A stretch of 21,821 nucleotides of DNA, taken from NCBI RefSeq assembly GCF_001638985.1, contig NW_017265178.1, positions 1-21,821 of the forward strand, given 5' to 3'. Under the pieces are notes generated by a model that was not told the DNA's origin, searched no databases, and saw nothing but the letters and a program-made list of their open reading frames with translations. The translations under genes and the position numbers were made by a program. The first letter of the stretch is position 1. The number at the start of each line of letters is the position of its first letter. The DNA is from Phycomyces blakesleeanus NRRL 1555(-). Lineage: Eukaryota > Mucoromycota > Mucoromycetes > Mucorales > Phycomycetaceae. Positions 11,057 through 20,899 of this stretch are shown here, piece after piece.

Positions 11057-11072
11057 CCCTCCTTTTGCAGTG
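11057..11072 (-). repeat. Right terminal inverted repeat (16 bp)
   Basis: CCCTCCTTTTGCAGTG, the exact reverse complement of the left end. It is followed at once by ATATATGCCAGATCGG, which is satellite sequence. Confidence 0.93.
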
Positions 11073-11290
11073 ATATATGCCAGATCGGTAGTCAACAGCT
11101 TATATATATGCCAGATCGGCAATCAACAACTTGTATATATGCCAGATTGGCGATCAACAATTTATATATATGCCAGATCAGTGGTCAACAGCTTATAATT
11201 ATTCTAGATCAACTATCAATAGCTTATATATATATGAGATCAGCTATAATTAGTTTATATATAGTGGTAATTAGTTATTATCAGCTTACA
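11073..11290. repeat. 31-bp minisatellite, GATCGG type (block I, copy 2)
   Basis: Satellite resumes directly after the right end of the CACTA element with about four units of the same 31-bp repeat seen at 1-620. They then decay through the same variant units (GATCAACTATCAATAGC, then GAGATCAGCTATAATTAG) found at 610-680. This shows it is a second copy of the same higher-order block, shorter than the first. Confidence 0.88.
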
Positions 11291-12375
11291 TAATCTTGTA
11301 TAATATGGTATAATTATATATAGGTACATATAAAAGAATTTAAACATATATAAAAATATAAAAAATAAAGTTTGTGTAACATACGTCATTATGCATATTC
11401 GCATAATGTAAACAATACAATTGCATTGCTGAAAAAAATTAATAACTTTTGGCTATACTTGTTATATAACGTGCATAATTATGCATAATCTCGCATAAAT
11501 GATCTACGTAAACAATACAATTGAATTGCAAAAAAAAATTGGCAACTTTTGGCTATTCTTGTTATATAATATGCATAATCATGCACAATCTTGCATAAAT
11601 GATCTACGTAAACAATACAATTGAATTTGTGAATAAAAATAATAAAGAATAGCTTTTTTCCGGAAAATTTCCTTTTTTGGTTAGTCTGAATATAATTAGC
11701 GTGAGAAGTCTTGGCATTTTTAGTGTGGGAAGATAGGTTATATAAATAGCAACTATGTAAAAGCTTGGCATGGAAAAACATTTAACTTTAAACTATCAAA
11801 AAGCCGTTCCGACAATAATTAAATATATCTCTTCTAATGAAAGTTCAAATTCTTACTAAGTAATAATTTTTTAATTTTTTTTGCTATATCAAGAAAATTT
11901 AGTAGTATAATATAAAAGTATCAAAATATGTAAACAGTAAGTACAGAATTAATAAAAATTAATTTTCATATTTTTTTTACTAATTTTCTTATAAAAATCA
12001 AAATATTATTATATAAATCAATAAAAAAATATATGAACAAGTCAAGTTATTAATATTTATTATAATTTTAATGTATTTATATACTATATATATATATATA
12101 AAGATTATAAAAGAGTTGTGAGTATATATAACATTAAAGATTAAATATGATTAGAGTATGTAACTTATATTTGACAAGATGATCGGATATGACTTGGACA
12201 TTGACAAGTGTGAATATATATAATGTAATAGATCCAATGGTATTGACTAATTTGAGAGATACATAAGATGTTATAAGCTAATATTAGTAATAAATCAAAT
12301 GTTATTGGCTAATATTAATTATATATTATATTTTATTAACTTATATAAGTAGTAAATTGAATGTGATATATATAT
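11291..12375. repeat. Non-satellite spacer of the higher-order repeat, copy 2
   Basis: Nearly colinear with 701-1695. The stretch 11689-12018 matches 1001-1330 with only scattered differences, including the TATATAAATA sequence, the AGCCGTTCCGACAATAATT motif and the following A/T runs. It differs by one extra copy of a 100-bp unit: GTAAACAATACAATTG recurs at 11408, 11508 and 11608, against two occurrences in copy 1. No gene is supported. Confidence 0.85.
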
Positions 12376-13760
12376 ATTTATAATACAGATTAACTGTTAT
12401 TGATTTACATATATATCAGATTGGCTGTGATCCACTTATATATATATCAGACTGGATATCATATGTTTATGTATAGTGCAGATCACCTGTTATCAGCTTA
12501 TACGTATATACAATTGGTGGACAACAGCTTATATATATACCCAATTGGCAGTCAACAGCTTATATATATACCAGATTGACTATTATCAGATTATATATAT
12601 ATCAGATTAGCTGTGATCCCCTTATATATTTATCAGATTGGATATCATATGTTTATATATAGTGCAGATCATCTGTCATCAGCTTATATATATACCCAAT
12701 TAGCAGACAACAGCTTATATATATATCAGATTGGATATCATATGTTTATATATAGTGTATATCCTCTGTCATCAGCTTATATATATACCCAATTAGCAGA
12801 CAACAGCTTATATATATATATTAGATTGGCTGTGATCCACTTATATATATATCAGATTGGATATCAAATGTTTATATATAGTGCAGATCACCTGTCATCA
12901 GCTTATATATATACCCAATTGGCGGTCAACAGCATATATATATACAAGATCGGTGGTCAGTGCTTATATATATACTAGATTGGTAGTCAATAGCTTATAT
13001 ATATATCATATTGACTGTGATGCACTTATATATATGTTAGTTTGGATATCATATTTTTATATATTGTGTATATCTTCTGTCATCAGCTTATATATATACC
13101 TAATTGATAGACAACAGCTTATATTTATATCAAATTAGCTGTCATCAGCTTATATGTGTATGAGATAGGCTGTCAATAGTATGTATATATATACCTGATT
13201 GGTGGTCAACAATTTATATATATACCAGATCAGCTATCATTAGCTTATATATATATCAGATTGAGTATCATATGTTTACATATAGTGCGGATCACATGAT
13301 ATCATCTTATATATATATTAAATTGACTATCATAAGCTTATATATATGTTAGATTGATAGTCAACAACTTATATACCCAATCAGCATTCAACAGCTTATA
13401 TATATACCTGATTAGTAGTTAATAACTTATATATATACCAGATTGACGGTCAACTACTTATATATATATCTGATTGGTAATCAACAACTTATATATATAC
13501 CAGATCAGTAGACAACAACTTATATATATACCAGAGCAGTAGTCAACAACTCATATATATATCTGATTGGTGATCAACAACTTATATATATAACCAATTG
13601 ACAGTTAACAACTTATATATATATCAGATTGACTGTCATCAGATTATATATATATAAGATTGACTATAATTATATTATATATATAAGCTAATCAATCATA
13701 ATTAATTTATATATATATAAGATTGTCTATAATTGATTTACATATAATGTAAATTGACTG
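12376..13760. repeat. 31-bp minisatellite array, second type (block II, copy 2)
   Basis: Same family as 1696-3497. Part of it (about 12630-12900) is arranged as trimers of about 93 bp, in which GATATCATATGTTTATATA, a CTGTCATCAGC unit and a CAATTAGCAGACAACAGC unit follow in order. Later units (13380-13640) are more degenerate. No gene is seen. Confidence 0.9.
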
Positions 13761-13890
13761 TAGTCAGCTTATATAACATTGTATAATCTTAGATATTTGG
13801 ATATAAACATATATAAAAAATATAAAAAAATAAAGTTTATATAACATATATTATTATGCATTTTTGCATAACTTAAACAATACAAATAGG
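13761..13890. repeat. Truncated third spacer copy at the satellite boundary
   Basis: The order of motifs at the start of the other two spacers recurs: CAGCTTATATAA, then AAACATATATAAAAAATAT, AATAAAGTTT, ATTATGCAT, and AACAATACAAAT. Similarity is lost at about 13885-13890 in unrelated sequence. This marks the right edge of the satellite domain. Confidence 0.7.
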
Positions 13891-14289
13891 CTGAACAGTA
13901 AAATAGACTAACACGCCCTTTTTAAAAAAATGTTTTTCTAAAATTCTGAAATTTTAATATGTTGTAGTTAGAGTTTTAAAAATGCAACAATTGTTTTTCT
14001 GAAGTTATACTGCTGTAGCCAATATAAAGATATTGCCTTTTTTGGAAATAACAATATTTCTAATTCATATATACAGTTTGTACACATAGCTTCAATATCT
14101 TTATGCAGATAAATTTGTATTGTTGTGTGTGGTATGTAGTTGTGTGTAGAAGATGTAAAATAAAAAATAATTGTATATAAGAAGATGAATTGAAAGGAGG
14201 AATTGAGAGTTTGGGTTTGATATCAGATAAATTGAGATAATAAAATAGTCTCTTTGTTGCAATATAGACCAGTTAAAGAAATAAAAAGG
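13891..14289. other. AT-rich sequence between satellite and LTR-like units
   Basis: No gene, satellite unit or clear element end is seen. It begins with GCTGAACAGTAAAATAGACTAACACGCCC, shown here only in part as ACTAACACGCCC near 13908. It may include the eroded end of the most distant LTR-like unit. Confidence 0.4.
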
Positions 14290-15156
14290 GAAACTAACAC
14301 TAAGATAAGAGTGTAAATAATTTGAATGATTAGACAAATGGTTAAACTAAAAGAAGTGAAATAGATAATACTAATTCTAAAGAGTTAACTATGAGAAAGA
14401 AATGTTTAATAGAGTAAAGGATTTAGCTAAAGGGAAATTTACTATAGTAAATTTACTAAGAGATAAATAAAAGAAGAAATTGGGACAAAATAATAAATAA
14501 AAAGGAAATGATCAATCTTCTACAAAGACTAGACAAAAAATAAAATAAAATGGAAGAAATTTCACAAGATAGATCAGAAAGAATAGACAGCATCTGAAAG
14601 AAAACTTGTATCAGAAAAATTTGACTGTTGTTTATTGATTGATTTTAAAGAGATATTTATACTATTTTATGGATAAAATATATAGCAAAAATAGGCTAGA
14701 TAAAACTTGATGAGATAATCGTAAAATAAAAATATAAAGAAAAATAACTATATAAATATTTTTTCATAAAAGAAGAAATAGCTGAAGTTAAAATATATAA
14801 CTACAAGAAAAGAAAAATATCAGAAAAAAGTATGTTATTAATAAAGAGAAAAGCTATTCAGTTAACAATTTTGGTAAAGTAATGTTTGAGAGGAAGCGTC
14901 ACATTTAGTGTACAGAAATATGATAAAAAGAAAAGGAACAAAACAATTTTGGGAAAAATAAAGCAGAAAGATTTTAATTTTCAGAAAATTGGTTTTTGGA
15001 AAAAAATGATTTTGTGAAAATGGAAGAAAGAAATTAAAATTAAAATTAAAATTAAAATTTTTGAAGAAAAATTAAAAGAGGTTTTCAAAAAAAGTCTGAA
15101 CTTGATAGAATTTGGTTTGTAGACTGAGGCCAACAATGTGACCACACCACTTGTCA
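14290..15156 (-). mobile_element. Degenerate LTR-like unit 3
   Basis: On the minus strand it starts TGACAAGTGGTGTGGTCAC directly after the end of unit 2, resembling the TGTGTCACGTGTGTTGTGAC start of unit 1. A TATAAATAT-type box near 14653 is followed by AATCAATAAACAAC near 14630, the same order and spacing as in the other units. The low-coordinate end is set only by analogy and is uncertain. The body is purine-rich on the plus strand and has no coding sequence. Confidence 0.4.
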
Positions 15157-15158
15157 GT

Positions 15159-16186
15159 TGACGCGTGATGTGTTTTTTTATTGTGAATTGTAACATTATC
15201 ACTTGGCAAATAAATATAATGTGAATTACAAAATACAAGAAGAAGAATACAATAAGAATGGAAAAGAATGGGTAATTTGACAGGTAAGAATTGGTGACAG
15301 AGAGATAAAAATAATAGGGAGAAAATAAAAATGGAAATTGTGATAACAACAAAGTTTGAGAAAGACAGAAAAGAGAAAACAGAGAAACGAAATATATCAA
15401 GATTGACAGTCAAAACTCCAAAGAACAAGGACACTGTGTATGAATGAAGAATAATAATAATAACGGACAAAAAAAAATAAGATCAAGAATAGAATGATGA
15501 TTTTATTGATTGAAAAGTTTATCCCTTTTATAAATAAAAATGTTTGGTTAAAATAATTTTTTGAGAAAAAGAAAAGAAAGTCAAGTGAAAATTTTTACTA
15601 TATGCAACTAGTGTTGATAGTAGAAGTAGAATAGAAAAATATAAAGAGAGTAAAATAAAAGTATAGTAAAAATATAATAATTGAATAAAGATAAAGTAAA
15701 AATATAGTGAGGTAGAATAGAACAAGTAAAGTAATAATATAATAATGTTGTAGTAAAATAAAATAAAAAATATAATAATAGTATAATAATGGAATCTAAT
15801 AAAATGTAATAAAAAATAGTGTAAATAAATGTTGGCAATAAAGAAGTATATGAAATTAGGGGAAAGAGGTATAATGTTTTTAGTAGGTGACATGTGTTCC
15901 TGAGGTGACGATATAGATGAGTATTCTAATTTTAAGAAATGGGATTATATTGGGGGGTTTAGGTATAAGGGGTATTGGGAGCAAGATTTCCCAAGATACC
16001 TGGGTAGACCACTCTTGTCCCTCGAGACATGTCACTGGGTCTACTCACCATCAATGTCAGCACCCACAAGTCTGGTACTGCACATCACGGCTCACCACCG
16101 GACTAAACCACCAAAGAAATTCACCATTCAGTATCAATCACCAGAAACTAGCCAAAGCCGGACTTGCTCACAACACATATGACACA
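15159..16186 (-). mobile_element. LTR-like unit 2 (about 1,028 bp, TG...CA)
   Basis: Read on the minus strand it begins TGTGTCATATGTGTTGTGAGC and ends ...AACACATCACGCGTCA. A GC-richer head (about 15960-16186) is followed by an AT-rich body, a TATTTATAAAAGGG box (15523-15536), AATCAATAAA about 20 bp further on, and a 3' part with TATTTGCCAAGTGATAATG. TATA box, polyadenylation signal and TG...CA ends are the layout of a retrotransposon LTR. It shares start, end, box order and ATTTGCCAAGTGAT with unit 1 but is otherwise much diverged. There is no gag-pol interior next to it. Confidence 0.6.
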
Positions 16187-16188
16187 GT

Positions 16189-17065
16189 TGACAGATGATG
16201 TGTTAGGTTTGTTGTAGATTATAACGGATCACTTGGCAAATAAAATACAATGATAATAGAATAGAACAGAAGACGGATACAGCAAGAAGCAGCAAACAGC
16301 ATTAGTTGACAGGTAAGAAAAGAGAGAACAACTGAGAGAATCGTTGTTAAAATTGAGAGAGAGAAAGATATATGAAAAGAAAATGACAAAACAGAAAAGT
16401 AATAACTGACAAGGAGATTAAAACCGACAAACAACCTTTCTAAAACCAAGGAATCAATATGTTATGTCACAAGATGGTATAGACAACAAAGAGAAGAAAA
16501 CAAGAAAAAGATACTGAAACTGAATTAATGATTTATTGAGTTGAGTTTGTTTCTCTTTTTATAGTCGACAAGATTTTAAGTTGATAATAGAAGTTTGAAA
16601 AAATAAAGATAGTAAAAAATAGAATAATCAATAATCAATACGGCAAGAATAAAATATATAAATAAAAATATGGTAAAAAAATATAATAATAAAGGTACTG
16701 ATGTTGCGCGGAGATGTTGACAAGATGAATTATTTGCATTGTAGAAGGGAAATGTTACAAGCATGGGGGACCATGATTTCGAATGAGTACAATGTTGACA
16801 AATATGTTAACAAGAGAAAACCAAAAAATATTGTGTATAGAAGGAGCAGAGAACAGAAATGAGATTTTTCCTATTCGCAGAAAAATTCTCCTCGTACTAC
16901 CTAGGGAACAGCATCACATCAACATACCGTTGACGTCAGCCTCTCATAACTAGGATGACATGTCACAACAAACTGCCAGACAAACCCGCCGAGCAGACTG
17001 ACCTTTTGGTACTGGACATCACAACATAGTCAAAAGCAAGACCTGGTCACAACACACGTGACACA
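16189..17065 (-). mobile_element. LTR-like unit 1 (about 877 bp, TG...CA)
   Basis: On the minus strand it begins TGTGTCACGTGTGTTGTGAC and ends ...CTAACACATCATCTGTCA, two bases before unit 2 starts. It has a CTATAAAAAGAG box (about 16554-16565), AACTCAATAAATC (polyadenylation signal at 16532-16537), a pyrimidine-rich stretch, and TTATTTGCCAAGTGATCCG near the end. The head shares GACATGTCAC and GGTACTG-ACATCAC with unit 2 (plus-strand reading). It has no open frame that looks coding. Confidence 0.6.
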
Positions 17066-17072
17066 GTATAAC

Positions 17073-17151
17073 AAGTGTTTTGGCACAATAGTATATTTTT
17101 GCGCTTTCACTCCCACAGTCAGAGTTTAAATCTGGTTGTAGTCTTTTTTTT
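17073..17151 (+). other. Degenerate tRNA-like (Pol III type) sequence
   Basis: TGGCACAATAGTA (17081-17093) resembles an A box and D-loop. CTTTCAC (17104-17110) matches the anticodon loop of tRNA-Glu(TTC). GAGTTTAAATCTG (17122-17134) resembles a B box and T-loop with C56 changed to T. A run of eight T (17144-17151) stands where a Pol III terminator would be. The acceptor stem does not pair and the anticodon stem is weak, so this is at best a tRNA pseudogene or the head of a SINE. It may be chance. Confidence 0.3.
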
Positions 17152-17336
17152 ATTTCATTAAAAATTAAACATTATTATATTTATGTGACTGTAGATAGTG
17201 ATTTTATTTATGACAGCTAAATAAAACAGTCTAAAAATTAAAATTTTTGAAAATAATATAAATATCTTTTTTTTTATTATTTCTTTCTTTCTTTCTTTTA
17301 ATATTTATATTTTATTTTTATTTTTGATTATTTCAT

Positions 17337-18592
17337 ATGCCCAACTATTTTCAACCAAAAGATATGTCAATCACACCAGACTTTGAACAAATTCATAAAA
17401 TTACTGAGTCTAAGAAGACTTCTGTTATGTAAGTTGTATTAATCAATAATTCTTTAAATATATATTAATTATAATAATTTATATATATATTTTATATTAT
17501 AGTTATCTGAAAGAAAATAATATTCTCTATGAGCACATGTCATATTGCAATGAATGGCCTATGACTTTACAGTGTCATAACAGTAGAGAGAAGTTTTACT
17601 GCAAGTGCAATTCCAGAAACTGCTGTAACAGAAGTGAAATGTCTATCGGAAAAGATACTATCTTTTCTTTTAAAAAGAGGACTTTAAATATTATGATATA
17701 TCTTATTTGGTGTTTCATCTTGAATTATCTATTGAATAAGACTGAAGAAGCAACCAAACTGAGCAAAAAGACAATTGTTATTTTTATGGCAGGTATTCAA
17801 AAAGTTATTTGTCAAGATATCAGTAGTAATGACATTTTGATTGGTAAGTAAAATATAATATATGTTTTATTAATAAATTCTAATAATATTATACGAGGAG
17901 AAAGAATTACTGTTGAAATTGATGAGTCTAAATTTGAAAAGTGAAAGTATAATAAAGAGCATAGAGTTGAAGGTATTTGGGTTCTGGGGTGTTGAGCAGA
18001 CATCAGAAAGAAAAATCTTTTTGGTAGCTGTATCAAATAGAACTGCTGACAATTTTTTGAATATTATCCAACATCATGTTCTATCAGGCTCTATCATTCA
18101 CACTGATTATTTTAAATTATACAATCAATTAGAAACACTGAAATATAGACATTCAACAGTAAATCATTCCGTTGAATATAAAATAAGTGAAGGTGTACAT
18201 ACCAACATAATTGAAGGTAATATTAAAACATTTTAAAAGAAATTATTATTAATAATTTATTAAGTACTTCAAATGATGTAAGGCAGCAAATGGTCTCAAG
18301 ATCAAAAACCAAAAAAATAGTATCATGAAAATTAATGCAGTTTATTTGGAGGCGCAAGCATACTGGAAATCTTTGGATATATCTATTATAAACTTTTGCC
18401 AGAATTTCTATTGTCAGACAAATAAAGGATAATAATATCAGCTTAGAACAGCAACTTTTGCTAGATCTTGATCCAGACTATGAAACATATTTCACAGAAA
18501 ATGAATCATCTTCTTCCGAAAATAAAAATGCTATCAGTAGTGATAGTAATAATACTAGTGATAGTACTGATGACAGTAATTTTATTTTGTAA
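17337..18592 (+). pseudogene. Merlin (IS1016/ISXO2-like DDE) transposase gene, broken
   Basis: Exons 17337-17428, 17503-17843, 17898-18216 and 18283 onward are joined by introns of 74, 54 and 66 bp with GTAAGT, GTAAGT and GTAATA donors. The N-terminal part has a Cys-rich zinc ribbon (FYCKCNSRNCCNRSEMSIGKD), followed by a hydrophobic helix-rich region. The ISXO2-type catalytic core is clear: VEIDESKF (first Asp, 17921-17923), VEQTSERKIFLVAV, IIHTDYFKLYN (second Asp), STVNHSVEY, and GVHTNIIEG (Glu). The end holds FIWRRKHTGNLW and then an acidic Ser-rich tail closing at TAA 18590-18592. Lesions: TGA at 17942-17944, a one-base shift near 17984 where a VFGGVE-like motif is disrupted, and further shifts near 18300 and 18340. 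Merlin elements are known in animals and fungi. No terminal repeats were found. Confidence 0.8.
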
Positions 18593-20899
18593 ATTTTTTT
18601 ATTTGTTTTTTATTATTTTATTTTTAATATTTTTATTAAAACCATATATTTATCCTGTTTACTGAGTATATTCATATTTTTTATATTATTTGTAATAATA
18701 ATTATAGAAAACATTAATTTAATTATTTAATTAATTAAATAGATATTTTATATACTGATTCCATATTAGCTTCAAACTAATCACAATATGTATATATTTT
18801 TATTTCTGATAAATTTAACAGCTGACAATCAAAACTATTATATTTTTTTACTGGTTTAATAAATAATGAAAAAATTGAAATTTTTTATTGATAAATTTAT
18901 ATTTATTAAATCTGTAGAATTCAGATCATAAACTAATTGTCTTAGAAATTTATAACTTAGGTCAAATATTAATCTGAATTAATATTAACAAGTAGTTAAT
19001 ATAAAAAACAAATACATATTTTTAAGTTATTACAAATAATATAATATAAAGATGTTTTTCTTAAAATATATTAATAATAAAAATGAATATTTCATAATAT
19101 TTAATAATTGTTTCTAAGAAGAAAAATATGGAAAAAATATAAAGTATCAAAGTAAAGTAGTATTTTTAACACATATAGAAACTTCTGATATTCTCATTAA
19201 AAATAAAAACTGTATAAAAGTTTTTGTTATATTACTTTATATATATTTAAGTTTCTTTTATTTATATTTGCATCTAATATTACCAAAATACTTTAATTAG
19301 TTAATTTTTATAAAACTATATATTATACAGACAAAATTGTTTTTTTTAAAATTTACTATCTTCATTTTCCAAATCCAGTTATTAAAACTAGTATTTTCTG
19401 TTTAAAATGTTTTAATTAAGTAGATAGTCTCATTAAAAGTACTAAACTACTGATCTCAAAAAAAAACAAATCATGTCTCACATTGCTCTCCTGACATATT
19501 CTGCTCATATTTTTTTTTAAATATATCAAATGAATAAGTTGTATTTTTATAAAAGTATATTTACATTCACTACAATTTATAGACAATATAGAAGATTCAT
19601 ATACACATATATTCTTTATGAGATTTTTTTATTTAATATTAAAAAATAATAAAACTCTTATAAATTGAAATTGAAACAAGTCTTCGAAATTTTAAAATAA
19701 TTTTGATTCTCAAAAAAATAACTTTGAGTTCACTTCCAACGTTGATTTTCAAAAATTGCAACTTATAAACATCTCTATTTTTCTGGCAAGTTCAGAATAT
19801 TTAAAAATATTATATAATTTAGCTGCAAAAACTTTCAAATTATTAATAAATAAATAATATTAATATTTACACCATTATCTAAAATTATTTTATATTACTT
19901 GGGTAATATATATTGTTATATCTTATATAATTATCTATTAAAACAGAATATGTATCAAATAAGATACATAGATATTAAATAAATAACTACTATACATTAT
20001 AGCTTATTTTTTAAACTATTAACAATTAAAATAAAAAACTAATCCTAAAATCAGATATATTATATAGAATAAAGAAAACAAATATTATATAATATTCTTA
20101 TTATATTATTTAAATAAATATATAATATCAACATCAATATGTAAAACAAATACTAAAAGAAAAAACTTATTTTTTATAAAATCACACAAACAAAGTCTCA
20201 AAATACTTATTAATGCAGTCAGTTTTTTTTTAAAATTGATATACAAATTAAATAATACACAAAGTTTACAATAAGTGTTAATTTGTTTTTAAAAAAAATG
20301 AAAAGAAATTGAGAAGCTGTCTCATATAATCTGTATATCTATATTATTAATATATATATATCAAATTTCATGTTGAAGAAAACTAAAAAATATCAAATAT
20401 AAAACATATTATTTCTTATCAAGTATTTTTATATACTTGAATTTTAGTAGAAGAAAATATTAAATATGCTTTGATTTATATTTAGTTTTTGTATTCTATA
20501 AAAAACACAAATAAAAACGCAGATAAAAAGAATTTACTTTAAAAAATAAAAGAATAATTTCTCTATACAAATAAATATATCTATAACATAATAAGTATTT
20601 TTTAAACTAACTTTTACCAACTTATATTATATATATTAAAAATAAAAAACAAATTTTAAGATTTTTATTATAAAATTGACTTTTATTTAATCAAAAATCA
20701 AAGGACAGACAAAATATTTTATGAGTACCATTAATTCTCCAATCAGAAAAGAAAGTCGAAACTTAAAAAACTTTTGGATTTTGATTTTTTTATACAGAAA
20801 ATTTTAAAAAAAAATAAAAATTAAAAATAAAATAAAAAAAGATAGTAGTTCATAATATATAATTGATAATTGATAATAAAAAAAAGTAATAAAAAAAAA
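18593..20899. other. Very AT-rich stretch without recognisable genes
   Basis: About 2.3 kb of high-AT sequence, rich in AATATT, TTTATA and poly-A/T runs. I see no coding frame, tandem repeat, RNA gene or element end that I can support. The 3' remains of the Merlin element probably lie in its first few hundred bases. Confidence 0.6.

Larger units (their letters stand above)
3498..11072. mobile_element. CACTA-like (CMC/EnSpm) DNA transposon, 7,575 bp, complete
   Basis: The element starts with CACTGCAAAAGGAGGG and ends with the exact inverted copy CCCTCCTTTTGCAGTG. Both ends are flanked by ATA (3495-3497 and 11073-11075), fitting the 3-bp target duplication of CACTA elements, although ATA is weak evidence inside a TA-rich satellite. 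Satellite sequence resumes on both sides. Inside are a Tnp2-family transposase (minus strand), a convergent spliced gene of unknown function, an intron-rich minus-strand unit near the left end, and subterminal repeats. CACTG termini, 3-bp duplication and Tnp2 protein together place it in the CACTA superfamily. With perfect end repeats and an open spliced transposase it may be recently active (inference). Confidence 0.9.

Noticed and set aside
11000..11293. 97-codon frame spanning the right end of the CACTA element
   Set aside because: It runs from the element terminus into satellite repeats; a chance frame.
14101..16764. Several minus-strand Phe/Tyr/Leu-rich frames and the plus-strand frame 15917-16198
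   Set aside because: They follow the purine-rich bodies and heads of LTR-like units; composition alone explains them and they match no known protein.
17160..17340. Possible terminal repeat of the Merlin element (GACTGT...ACAGTC)
   Set aside because: It is only a local hairpin; no matching inverted copy was found downstream of 18592.
17812..18052. Minus-strand frames over the Merlin gene, and the plus-strand frame 18468-18665
   Set aside because: The first are antisense shadows; the second is out of frame with the acidic Ser-rich tail, which fits the Merlin gene better.
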